Under the pieces are notes generated by a model. That model was not told the DNA's origin. It did no database searches and saw nothing but the letters and a program-made list of their open reading frames with translations. The position numbers and the translations under genes were made by a program. A stretch of DNA of 14,352 nt, taken from positions 17,594 through 31,945 of the forward strand of contig DGYW01000044.1 of assembly GCA_002396805.1 (NCBI GenBank). The letters are read 5' to 3'. Of this stretch, positions 6,973 to 14,342 are shown in pieces. Each line of letters opens with the position of its first letter. Within the stretch, counting starts at the first letter, position 1. The DNA is from Firmicutes bacterium UBA4996. GTDB taxonomy: Bacteria > Bacillota > Limnochordia > Darwinibacteriales > Darwinibacteriaceae.

Positions 6973-7983
6973 ATGGACAGGATCATTCGTGTGGCAATAA
7001 TTGGTTGTGGTGCTATTGGACGAGTACATGCCAGGGCTATCTCCCAATTGAGTAAGGCCAAACTAGTAGCAGTATGTGATGTTAATGAGGGCCCCGCTCA
7101 GAGCATGGCTTCGGACTTTGGGTCGCAGTATTATACAGACTATCATAAGATGTTTGCTACGGAAGAATTGGATCTAGTTACCGTTTGCACCCCTAGTGGG
7201 ACCCGACTGGACATCTGTACAGCGGCGGCAGCTCATAAGATCAACATTTTGGTCGAAAAACCTCTCGACATTACCGCTGAGCGGTGTCAACAGATTGTGG
7301 ATGTGTGTGAGGCCTCAGGAGTAAAGCTAGGGACCATTTTTCAGTTGAGATTCACTCCAGTTTTTCGGCGTTTGAAAGAAGCCGTTGATCAACAACGATT
7401 TGGCAGGTTGATTCTTGGCAATGCCCAAACGATCTGTTATAGGCCCCAATCCTATTACGATAGTGGTGGTTGGAGGGGAACGTTAGCCCATGAAGGGGGT
7501 GGCGCCCTTATGAACCAGGGGATTCATAGTGTAGATCTTCTTTTATGGATGATGGGTGACGTAGTGAATGTAGATGCCTATACAGGAACACTTACTCACA
7601 ATATCGAAGTGGAAGATACTGTCACTGCAGCTGTGGAGTTCGCCAATGGAGCAATGGGCTCGATCCAGGCCACAACCTCTGTACTCTATGGGATTGACAA
7701 GCGTTTGGAGATTTATGGCGAAAAAGGTACTGTAATAATTGATGGTGAAACTGTTGTTAAGTGGGAATTCGAAGATGGTTTTCCCTTGGAGGTCCTTGAT
7801 GAGAAGCGCATTCAGTTGAGCGCCTCGAGTCCCCTAATTGAAGATGTGCAAGGACATCGCGACCAGATTGGGGATATGGTTGATGCCATACTGGAAGATC
7901 GGGAGCCAGCAGTATCAGGTAGAGAAGGAAAGAAGGCTGTTGATTTAATCTTGGCCATCTATAAATCTGCGGGCATGATCTAG
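6973..7983 (+). CDS. Gfo/Idh/MocA-family NAD(P)-dependent sugar dehydrogenase
   Basis: This is a predicted soluble oxidoreductase acting on a sugar, sugar acid or inositol-like hydroxyl; the exact substrate cannot be assigned. The N-terminal Rossmann motif is GCGAIG (11-16), with an acidic residue after the second strand (CDVNE, about 35-39) favouring NAD. EKP (95-97) carries the conserved Lys96. The C-terminal domain shows GGWRGT (165-170) and GGGALMNQGIHSVDLLLW (175-192), including His185 and Asp188, the usual catalytic cluster. The length of 336 residues is typical. ATG 6973 was chosen because GGAGGG (6962-6967) lies 5 bases upstream, and an extension upstream would overlap the previous gene. 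It lies one base downstream of the isomerase stop. Confidence 0.9.
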   Translation: MDRIIRVAIIGCGAIGRVHARAISQLSKAKLVAVCDVNEGPAQSMASDFGSQYYTDYHKMFATEELDLVTVCTPSGTRLDICTAAAAHKINILVEKPLDITAERCQQIVDVCEASGVKLGTIFQLRFTPVFRRLKEAVDQQRFGRLILGNAQTICYRPQSYYDSGGWRGTLAHEGGGALMNQGIHSVDLLLWMMGDVVNVDAYTGTLTHNIEVEDTVTAAVEFANGAMGSIQATTSVLYGIDKRLEIYGEKGTVIIDGETVVKWEFEDGFPLEVLDEKRIQLSASSPLIEDVQGHRDQIGDMVDAILEDREPAVSGREGKKAVDLILAIYKSAGMI

Positions 7984-8001
7984 AGTTGGCGGTATTATGT
8001 T

Positions 8002-8007
8002 GGGAGG
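8002..8007 (+). promoter_or_regulatory. Ribosome binding site that decides the ROK regulator start
   Basis: GGGAGG sits 7 bases before GTG 8015. A more upstream in-frame ATG at 7997 has only GGCGG (7988-7992) at 4 bases, and would place this strong site inside the coding region. GTG 8015 is therefore the better start. Confidence 0.6.
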
Positions 8008-8014
8008 TGTAGCT

Positions 8015-9220
8015 GTGGACATTTTCAGTAGTTTACCGTTCTTAAAGGAGATTAGCCCTCGACTAATTATGGGTCACATAGGGTTTCATGGCCCAATTTC
8101 CAGAGCGGACATAGCGAGGGACACGGGACTCCACCCGTCCACAATCACACGAATCGTGGCATCGTTGATGGAAGAGGGACTAGTTCAAGAAGATGGAGAG
8201 GGCCACAACGAACTAGGAAGAAAGCCAATTCTGTTAAGCTTGGTGCCTGACTCAATTCATGTAATTGGTTTAGCTGTTGAGTCAACGTTCGTCTCAGGGG
8301 TGCTTGCCAATTTAGAAGCAAACATCATCGAGAAGATTGACGCTCCCTTGCATGATACATCTCGCTGGGCTGTGCAAAAAGAAATCGAATTGGTCATCAA
8401 CAGACTGTTGGAAAGGTCTAAGGAGCTAGGCGTGAGTGTGACGGGTATCGGTGTGGCCATGCACGGTATTATTAATAGCGCCGACGGTATTTGTGTCTTT
8501 GCCCCAGCCAATGGGTGGACTAATGTCCCAGTGGCGGCCATGATTAGCGAACGCTATCAACTACCTGTCAGGGTGGAAAATAACGCGAATGCCATGGCCC
8601 TGGGCGAATATTGGTTTGGAAATGGTAAGGGTGTTGAAAATCTTCTCGCAGTGAAGGTAGGGCGATCGATCGGTTCAGGAATCATTCTGGGTGGCCAGTT
8701 GTTTCCTGGTGCTGATTATACCGCTGGGGAAATAGGGCATCTTACAGTAGTCTTAGATGGGCCGCTCTGTAAGTGTGGAAACTATGGATGTCTCGAAACT
8801 GTAGCTTCAATAGGAGCCGTAATTAAACGAGGAAGATTGATGCTGAAACGGGGAGACGGTGGTAGTTTACTTGAGCTAATTGGGAACAATCCTGATGGCC
8901 TGGATTTTGCGAACCTTTGTGAGACTGCCCGGCTTGGCGATGGGACGGCCCGGCGATTGTGGGAGGAAGCAGGAAGTTATCTGGGGCTAGCCCTAGCCAA
9001 TACGATCAATATTCTCAACCCAACAAAAGTATTGGTTGGGGGAGATGTGCTTCCGGTCGTTGATTTTATTCTTCCGAAGGTACGGGAGATCGTTAGCGTC
9101 CGTGCCTTGGAGACACTGAAGACGAATTTGACTATTGAACCGGTAGGTTTGGGAGCGGATGCGGTGGCCCTAGGTGCGGTAACGTTAATCCTGAAGGAGC
9201 TCTTTACACCAGAGAATTGA
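8015..9220 (+). CDS. ROK-family transcriptional regulator (NagC/XylR-like)
   Basis: This is a probable sugar-responsive repressor for this locus. It has 401 residues from GTG 8015. The N-terminal winged helix-turn-helix (about 13-75) includes GPISRADIARDTGLHPSTITRIV. The ROK fold follows, with VTGIGVAMHGI (142-152), GEIGH (238-242) and the zinc-binding pattern CKCGNYGCLE (252-261). In ROK sugar kinases the catalytic Asp lies in a (E)NDAN motif; here it reads ENNAN (Asn190), which, with the DNA-binding domain, argues for a sensor without kinase activity. The C-terminal ILNPTKVLVGGDV matches the family. The effector is unknown; an amino-sugar or sugar-acid intermediate of the operon is likely. 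It sits mid-operon, 31 bases after the dehydrogenase and 25 before the SDR, so autoregulation is plausible. Confidence 0.88.
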   Translation: MDIFSSLPFLKEISPRLIMGHIGFHGPISRADIARDTGLHPSTITRIVASLMEEGLVQEDGEGHNELGRKPILLSLVPDSIHVIGLAVESTFVSGVLANLEANIIEKIDAPLHDTSRWAVQKEIELVINRLLERSKELGVSVTGIGVAMHGIINSADGICVFAPANGWTNVPVAAMISERYQLPVRVENNANAMALGEYWFGNGKGVENLLAVKVGRSIGSGIILGGQLFPGADYTAGEIGHLTVVLDGPLCKCGNYGCLETVASIGAVIKRGRLMLKRGDGGSLLELIGNNPDGLDFANLCETARLGDGTARRLWEEAGSYLGLALANTINILNPTKVLVGGDVLPVVDFILPKVREIVSVRALETLKTNLTIEPVGLGADAVALGAVTLILKELFTPEN

Positions 9221-9245
9221 CGACTGACGACTATAGGGGGATACC

Positions 9246-10064
9246 ATGGATAATTTGTTTGATTTACAAGATAAGGTGATAGTTATCACTGGAGGCACTG
9301 GAGTTTTGGGTAGTGCCATGGCGAAGGGTTTAGCAGCGATGGGTGCTAAGATCGCAGTGATTGGGCGAAGCGCCGAAAGACGAGACCAGTTGGTGGATGA
9401 GATTCACAGGACTGGGGGCACTGTCATTGGTGTGCAGGCCGATGTTCTAGTTAAGGAATCCTTGATTCAGGCACGGGATGAGATTTTAGGGCACTATGGA
9501 ACTGTAGATGCACTGATCAATGGTGCTGGAGGTAATCTAAAGGGGGCCACAACAAGTGCTGAGCTGTCCTTTTTTGGCCTGCCAGAAACTGATTTAAGTC
9601 AGGTAATACAACTCAACTTCATGGGGACTCTCCTTGCGACGCAGGTCTTTGGAGAAGTGTTGATGGAGAAAGAACAAGGCGTGATCCTAAATGTATCATC
9701 TATGGCGGCTATCCAACCTTTGACCAATGTAGTGGGTTACGGAGCCGCCAAAGCGGCCATCAATAACCTCACCCAGTGGCTAGCGGTCCATATGAATTTG
9801 CATTACTCTCCACATATTCGGGTCAACGCGATCGCACCTGGGTTTTTCTTGACTGAGCAAAATCGTTTTCTATTGACAGACGAAAAAGATGGTAACCTTA
9901 CAGAACGTGGTCAGACGATCTTAGCACATACACCCATGAAACGCTTTGGTGAACCTTCAGATTTGGTTGGAACTATAGCTTGGCTAATCTCCGACGCGAG
10001 TCGGTTTGTCACTGGAATAGTTGTTCCTGTAGATGGCGGTTTTTCTGCCTTCTCAGGGGTCTAA
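9246..10064 (+). CDS. uxuB: SDR oxidoreductase, fructuronate reductase/D-mannonate dehydrogenase type (UxuB/YjmF-like)
   Basis: The likely reaction is NAD(P)H reduction of D-fructuronate to D-mannonate, or the reverse. The 272-residue classical SDR has the cofactor loop TGGTGVLG (15-22), GAGGN (93-97), Asn124, Ser152 and Tyr165-x3-Lys169, so the catalytic tetrad is complete. Arg41 after the second strand may favour NADP. APGFFLTEQNRFLLTDE (197-213), followed by RGQTI..HTPMKRFGEP and the extreme C-terminal VPVDGGFSAFSGV, resembles what I recall of the SDR-type mannonate oxidoreductases of Bacillus (YjmF/UxuB) rather than 5-ketogluconate reductase (IdnO), which remains the main alternative. A GGGGG tract lies 5 bases before the ATG. 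It is followed after 13 bases by the sugar-acid kinase. Confidence 0.8.
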   Translation: MDNLFDLQDKVIVITGGTGVLGSAMAKGLAAMGAKIAVIGRSAERRDQLVDEIHRTGGTVIGVQADVLVKESLIQARDEILGHYGTVDALINGAGGNLKGATTSAELSFFGLPETDLSQVIQLNFMGTLLATQVFGEVLMEKEQGVILNVSSMAAIQPLTNVVGYGAAKAAINNLTQWLAVHMNLHYSPHIRVNAIAPGFFLTEQNRFLLTDEKDGNLTERGQTILAHTPMKRFGEPSDLVGTIAWLISDASRFVTGIVVPVDGGFSAFSGV

Positions 10065-10077
10065 TGGAGGGCGTTCT

Positions 10078-11517
10078 ATGCAGGTAGTTGGCTTAGAAGT
10101 AAGCACATCATCAGCAAAAGCGATCTTGTTTTCTCAATCTGGAGAGATCATTGGAGAGTGTACGCAAGAATTATCAGCCAGTGTCTCGGAGGTTACTTGG
10201 CAAGCACCGGAGGGGATTTTTTCAGCTGCTGTTCAGTGCCTACAAGGTGTGGCCAAATATGCTACAGCACCTATCCAAGGGATTGGTCTGGCGGGGATTT
10301 GGCACAGTATGCTGTTGCTAGATGAAGCCAGAGAGCCACTCGAACCCATTCGTACCTGGGCTGATCTGTCAACGGCTAGTTTTTTACAGGATATTAAGCA
10401 GGATGACAGTTTAGTGCGGGATTTTCATCAAAAGACCGGATGTATAGTGCACGGTATGTATCCCCTTTGGAAGTTATATGGCCTGAATAAGGCCCAGTCA
10501 CCCTTGTTTGCAAAAACGCGCTATGTTTCATCACAGATTGAATACCTCTTTCAAAGGTTTACGGGTGATGTTCGGGTCTCTGCCTGCACAGCTTCGGGCA
10601 CTGGGCTTTTCAATATTCATTCCGCTACTTGGGATCAAGAGTTGGCTCACTTAGCAGGTATTTGTTTGGACATGTTATCGCCTCTCGCCGAGGCGGATCA
10701 CTGGGCTCCCTTGAGTGCGGAGGTAGCTGCCTTAACAGGCCTTGAGGCTGGTATCCCAGTTACTGTTGGGTGTGCGGATGGTGCTTTGAATCAAATCGGT
10801 AGTGGTGCCATGGGCTCAGGTGTGATGACCTTGTCGGTTGGAACTAGTGGTGCCGTTAGGGTGGTTACTCCGAAGCCCTTGTTGGGAGCGGGACGAGGAA
10901 CATGGTGCTATTATCTCCTGAATGAACAACGCCTTGCCGGCGCTGCCACCCATGGAGCCAGTAACCTAGAGTGGTATATGCGGCAATTTGGTTACACAGA
11001 GCAAGAACATTCACGTTTAGCCGCGGCAGCGACAGAACTCGATGTTGATGACGGGCCATTCTTTTTGCCATTCATCTTTGGAGAAAGGGCACCTGGGTGG
11101 AACGAAGGGCGTGGGGGAAGCTTTGTGGGTTTGCGGTCGAATCACGGGGAGGCCCACCTTTATAAGGCTGTCTTAGAAGGCATTCTTTTTGTTTTATACC
11201 ATTCTTATTTACAGCTTGTGGAGATCGCTACGGAACCAGAACAAATCAGGATGAGCGGCGGAATCTTAAAATCAAGGTATTGGAGCCAAATGGCCGCCGA
11301 CATTTGGGGTATGTCGCTCTTTACTACGGGAAATGTACATGAGTCCACATTGGGAGCTGCCTTGTTAGCTTTACAGGCTTGCGGTGGATTGACTGATGTC
11401 AAAGATTTTGACCCGCCGTTGGTGGGGCGCATTGATCCCGATGAGCGAATGCATGCTTTATACCAAGAGCGTTTCGCACGTTATCTAGAACTATATGATG
11501 CTTTAGCAAGGTGGTGA
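10078..11517 (+). CDS. gntK: FGGY-family carbohydrate kinase, probable gluconokinase
   Basis: It probably phosphorylates D-gluconate to 6-phosphogluconate, the substrate of the Gnd encoded two genes downstream. The 479-residue protein is a full-length FGGY kinase. Features are an N-terminal nucleotide loop GLEVSTSSAKA (5-15, where most relatives have GxDxGTT), VHGMYPLWKLYGL (124-136), TASGTGLFN (171-179), CADG with the putative catalytic base Asp234, GTSGAVR (255-261), FGERAPGWN and SGGILKSRYWSQMAADIWG in the C-terminal half. GERAPGWN and MYPLWK are gluconokinase-like rather than xylulokinase- or glycerol-kinase-like. ATG 10078 was chosen because GGAGGG (10066-10071) gives 6-base spacing. The stop codon overlaps the next start in a GTGA arrangement. 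Kinases for other aldonates or ketoses cannot be fully excluded. Confidence 0.83.
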   Translation: MQVVGLEVSTSSAKAILFSQSGEIIGECTQELSASVSEVTWQAPEGIFSAAVQCLQGVAKYATAPIQGIGLAGIWHSMLLLDEAREPLEPIRTWADLSTASFLQDIKQDDSLVRDFHQKTGCIVHGMYPLWKLYGLNKAQSPLFAKTRYVSSQIEYLFQRFTGDVRVSACTASGTGLFNIHSATWDQELAHLAGICLDMLSPLAEADHWAPLSAEVAALTGLEAGIPVTVGCADGALNQIGSGAMGSGVMTLSVGTSGAVRVVTPKPLLGAGRGTWCYYLLNEQRLAGAATHGASNLEWYMRQFGYTEQEHSRLAAAATELDVDDGPFFLPFIFGERAPGWNEGRGGSFVGLRSNHGEAHLYKAVLEGILFVLYHSYLQLVEIATEPEQIRMSGGILKSRYWSQMAADIWGMSLFTTGNVHESTLGAALLALQACGGLTDVKDFDPPLVGRIDPDERMHALYQERFARYLELYDALARW

Positions 11518-12788
11518 CTTTCTTGGAAAATCGTTCTTATGACCAAGGACCCATAAGTTTGGTACAAGTGAAGGAGATTTTGGAGGACTGGTTGTCCAAC
11601 TATCCCTTACCATTGAACAAAGTGTTGATTATTCCGCCTGATGGAACTAGAGCCCACAGTTTAGCCGGTCCCATAACCAACATGCTGTATAAGTTGCTAC
11701 AGCCGTGTGAAGTTCGAATTCTACCCGCCTTGGGTACCCATTTTTCCATGACCGCGGAAGAAAAACGGGTTTTCTTCGGCTCTGATATACCCCTTGACGT
11801 TTATATTGACCACAATTGGCGAAATGATGTAGCTACAGTGGGAACTATTCCCGCCAAGTTCATTGAGGAAGTTTCGGATGGATTGGTTAATTTTTCCATT
11901 AAGGTGGATATTAACAAAGAGTTGCTACACGGTGGGTATGATCTGATTCTATCTGTGGGCCAGGTGGTACCCCATGAAGTGGTGGGTATGGCTAATTACA
12001 CAAAAAATATTGTTGTGGGTTGTGGCGGTAAGGATATTATTGATAAGTCTCATTTTTTGGGTGCAGTCTACGGTATGGAAAGACTAATGGGCCGAGATCA
12101 TTCACCTGTTCGACAAGTTTTCGATTACGCTGAACAGAGATTTCTGCAAGACTTGCCCTTGGCATATATTCTCACTGTTACCGAGACGAAGGGTAGTTCT
12201 ACTACTTTAGAAGGCTTGTTTATCGGTAATCAGCGGGAGATTTTCTCTAATGCTGTGGCAAAAAGTCAGAGCTGTAATCTAGATTTGCTACGGGAGCAGA
12301 TAAAAAAAGTCGTGGTCTATCTTGATCCCAACGAATTCAAAAGTACATGGGTAGGAAACAAGGCAATTTACAGAACTCGTATGGCAATAGCTACAGGCGG
12401 TGAGCTGCTGATTTTAGCTCCTGGAGTGAAGTTATTTGGAGAAGACCCTGAAATCGACGCTTTGATCAGACGCTATGGTTATGGAGGTAGGGACGTTATT
12501 CTCGGGCAGGTTGAGAACGAGGACGATCTAAAGAAGAATCTGTCTGTAGCAGCCCATTTAATTCACGGTTCTTCTGAGGGGCGCTTTAAAGTGACCTATG
12601 CCGTTCAGCATTTAACAAATGAGGAAATTACAGGAGTGAACTTCGGGTATTTGCCCTATGCAGAGGGTGTAGCCCAATACGATCCAACTAGGCTACAGGA
12701 CGGTTATAATGTCGTGAATGGAGAAGAGGTTTTCTTCATTAGTAACCCGGCCCTTGGCCTCTGGGCTATGGAAAAGGATTTTGCCTAA
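11514..12788 (+). CDS. larA: LarA-family nickel-pincer (NPN) dependent hydroxyacid racemase/epimerase
   Basis: This is a member of the LarA/DUF2088 family, which racemises or epimerises the alpha carbon of 2-hydroxyacids by hydride transfer on a nickel pincer nucleotide. The 424-residue protein has DGTR (43-46) and LGTH (73-76), corresponding to LarA Asp72/Arg75 and His108. It also has PHE with His154, then Lys164 and His180. Those last three keep the exact +10 and +26 spacing of L. plantarum His174/Lys184/His200, which bind the cofactor covalently and through nickel. As I recall, characterised homologues include malate racemase and a D-gluconate 2-epimerase; with a gluconokinase and Gnd on either side, a gluconate/mannonate epimerase is the best guess. 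The start could also be GTG 11511 or TTG 11523; GTG 11514 forms a GTGA overlap with the kinase stop. Confidence 0.85.
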   Translation: MTFLENRSYDQGPISLVQVKEILEDWLSNYPLPLNKVLIIPPDGTRAHSLAGPITNMLYKLLQPCEVRILPALGTHFSMTAEEKRVFFGSDIPLDVYIDHNWRNDVATVGTIPAKFIEEVSDGLVNFSIKVDINKELLHGGYDLILSVGQVVPHEVVGMANYTKNIVVGCGGKDIIDKSHFLGAVYGMERLMGRDHSPVRQVFDYAEQRFLQDLPLAYILTVTETKGSSTTLEGLFIGNQREIFSNAVAKSQSCNLDLLREQIKKVVVYLDPNEFKSTWVGNKAIYRTRMAIATGGELLILAPGVKLFGEDPEIDALIRRYGYGGRDVILGQVENEDDLKKNLSVAAHLIHGSSEGRFKVTYAVQHLTNEEITGVNFGYLPYAEGVAQYDPTRLQDGYNVVNGEEVFFISNPALGLWAMEKDFA

Positions 12789-12804
12789 AACGGGGCGTTG
12801 AGGA

Positions 12805-14238
12805 GTGAGTACAATCGAAAAAGCAGATCTGGGTCTCATTGGTCTTGCCGTAATGGGTGAGAATTTGGTTCTTAATATGGAAGCTCAAGGTTTTAAGGTC
12901 GCGGTTTTCAACCGCTCGCCCGAGAAAGTCGACCAATTGTTGGCCGGGCGTGGCAAGAATAGGAATATTATTGGTACCTATAGCCTAAGTGAGCTAGGTG
13001 CCAACTTGAAGAAGCCAAGGAAAGTAATGATGATGGTGAAGGCGGGGCAACCGGTTGACGATCTAATCGGGCAGTTGCTAGAAGTGCTAGAGCCAGGTGA
13101 TATCATTATTGATGGTGGCAATTCCTTGTACAGTGACACACGGAGACGTACCAAGCTTGTGGAGCAGCATGGTATGTTCTATGTGGGGGCGGGAGTCTCT
13201 GGCGGTGAAGAAGGAGCGTTACACGGACCGAGCATTATGCCGGGAGGAAGCTTTGAAGCTTGGCCCCAGGTGCAGCCTATTTTTCAGGCGATTGCAGCTA
13301 AAGTGGGCGATGAACCATGTTGTTATTGGATCGGCCCTAATGGCTCGGGACATTATGTCAAGATGGTTCATAATGGCATCGAATATGCGGATATGCAGCT
13401 AATTGCTGAGGCCTACTTTTTAATGAAGAATGCTTTGGGCTTTTCTACAGAGAGAATCCAAAGTGTCTTTAGTGAATGGAATCAAGGGGAGTTAAACAGC
13501 TATCTAATCGAAATTACTGCAAATATTCTCGGTACCATTGATCCCCACACTGGAGAGCCTTTGTTAGAGTTGATAGGCGACAGAGCGGGGCAAAAGGGAA
13601 CTGGAAAATGGACAAGTCAAGAAGCGCTCGAGTTAGGTGTGGCTGCCCCTACTATTGCTGAAGGAGTTTTCGCTCGGATTCTTTCTGGTGCACGAGAACA
13701 GCGGGATTTAGCGGCTAGGCTTTTTCCGGCTGCTGGTGGTGAGCTAGTTGTGGATGCGTCCGAATTTGTTGAGGCAATTAGGCAGGCTCTCTTCGCTTCA
13801 AAGATCTGTGCCTACGCCCAAGGATTTGAGCTTTTGCAACATGCTTCAGATCACTATGAGTGGAATCTCAACTTGAGTGAAATCTCGAAATCTTGGCGCG
13901 CCGGCTGTATCATTCGTGCTCAGTTTCTGGAGAGGATTAGTGGTGCCTATGAAGAAAATCCGAGCTTGATCAATCTCCTATTTGACCCCTATTTTCAAGA
14001 GGCCATTGAGAGTAGTTCCACCAATTGGCGTTGGGTAGTGTCAACGGCCACGGAACAAGGGTTGCCAGTACCGGGTTTTTCTTCTGCTTTGGCTTATTTT
14101 GACGGTATTAGGCATCCGTTTCTATGGACGAACTTAGTACAGGCGCAGCGCGATTATTTTGGAGCGCATACCTATGAGCGAAGGGATCGCCCGGGAGTAT
14201 TTCACACCGATTGGCAGGAGCAGAGTCTGAAAAAATAG
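12805..14238 (+). CDS. gnd: 6-phosphogluconate dehydrogenase, decarboxylating
   Basis: It oxidatively decarboxylates 6-phosphogluconate to ribulose-5-phosphate and CO2, making NADPH in the cytoplasm. The 477-residue length is the long form. Visible are the cofactor fold GLIGLAVMGENL (10-21), the NRS motif (36-38) of NADP-specific enzymes, GGNSLY (104-109), VSGGEEGALHGPSIMPGG (131-148), and HYVKMVHNGIEY with catalytic Lys186, Asn190 and Glu193. GQKGTGKWT and the C-terminal YFGAHTYER..RPGVFHTDW complete the family set, so nothing essential is missing. Start GTG 12805 gives the expected MST... N-terminus, but its spacing is odd: GAGG (12800-12803) is only one base away, so GGGGCG (12792-12797) may serve instead. 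It lies 16 bases after the larA stop. Confidence 0.95.
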   Translation: MSTIEKADLGLIGLAVMGENLVLNMEAQGFKVAVFNRSPEKVDQLLAGRGKNRNIIGTYSLSELGANLKKPRKVMMMVKAGQPVDDLIGQLLEVLEPGDIIIDGGNSLYSDTRRRTKLVEQHGMFYVGAGVSGGEEGALHGPSIMPGGSFEAWPQVQPIFQAIAAKVGDEPCCYWIGPNGSGHYVKMVHNGIEYADMQLIAEAYFLMKNALGFSTERIQSVFSEWNQGELNSYLIEITANILGTIDPHTGEPLLELIGDRAGQKGTGKWTSQEALELGVAAPTIAEGVFARILSGAREQRDLAARLFPAAGGELVVDASEFVEAIRQALFASKICAYAQGFELLQHASDHYEWNLNLSEISKSWRAGCIIRAQFLERISGAYEENPSLINLLFDPYFQEAIESSSTNWRWVVSTATEQGLPVPGFSSALAYFDGIRHPFLWTNLVQAQRDYFGAHTYERRDRPGVFHTDWQEQSLKK

Positions 14239-14255
14239 AAATGGTGCAACGAAGC

Positions 14256-14283
14256 CGGTTTTCCTTGATAAGACGGAAAACCG
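14256..14283. repeat. Perfect inverted repeat downstream of gnd
   Basis: CGGTTTTCC (14256-14264) and GGAAAACCG (14275-14283) are exact complements around a 10-base spacer. The element lies 17 bases after the gnd stop and about 60 bases before the next start. No T-run follows, so it is not a convincing intrinsic terminator. The A/T core with G/C ends and 28-base span could be an operator for a dimeric regulator, or an RNA hairpin tuning the next gene. Confidence 0.55.
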
Positions 14284-14342
14284 TGGAAACGGAGAAGATT
14301 TCGAACCGCTTTATGACTTGATGCAAGACTAGGGGTGATCTA

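Noticed and set aside
8015..9220. ROK protein as a GlcNAc or glucose kinase
   Set aside because: The N-terminal helix-turn-helix domain and Asn in place of the catalytic Asp favour a transcription regulator.
14241..14321. Small open frame of 26 codons after gnd
   Set aside because: It has no good ribosome site, spans the inverted repeat, and shows no recognisable protein character.
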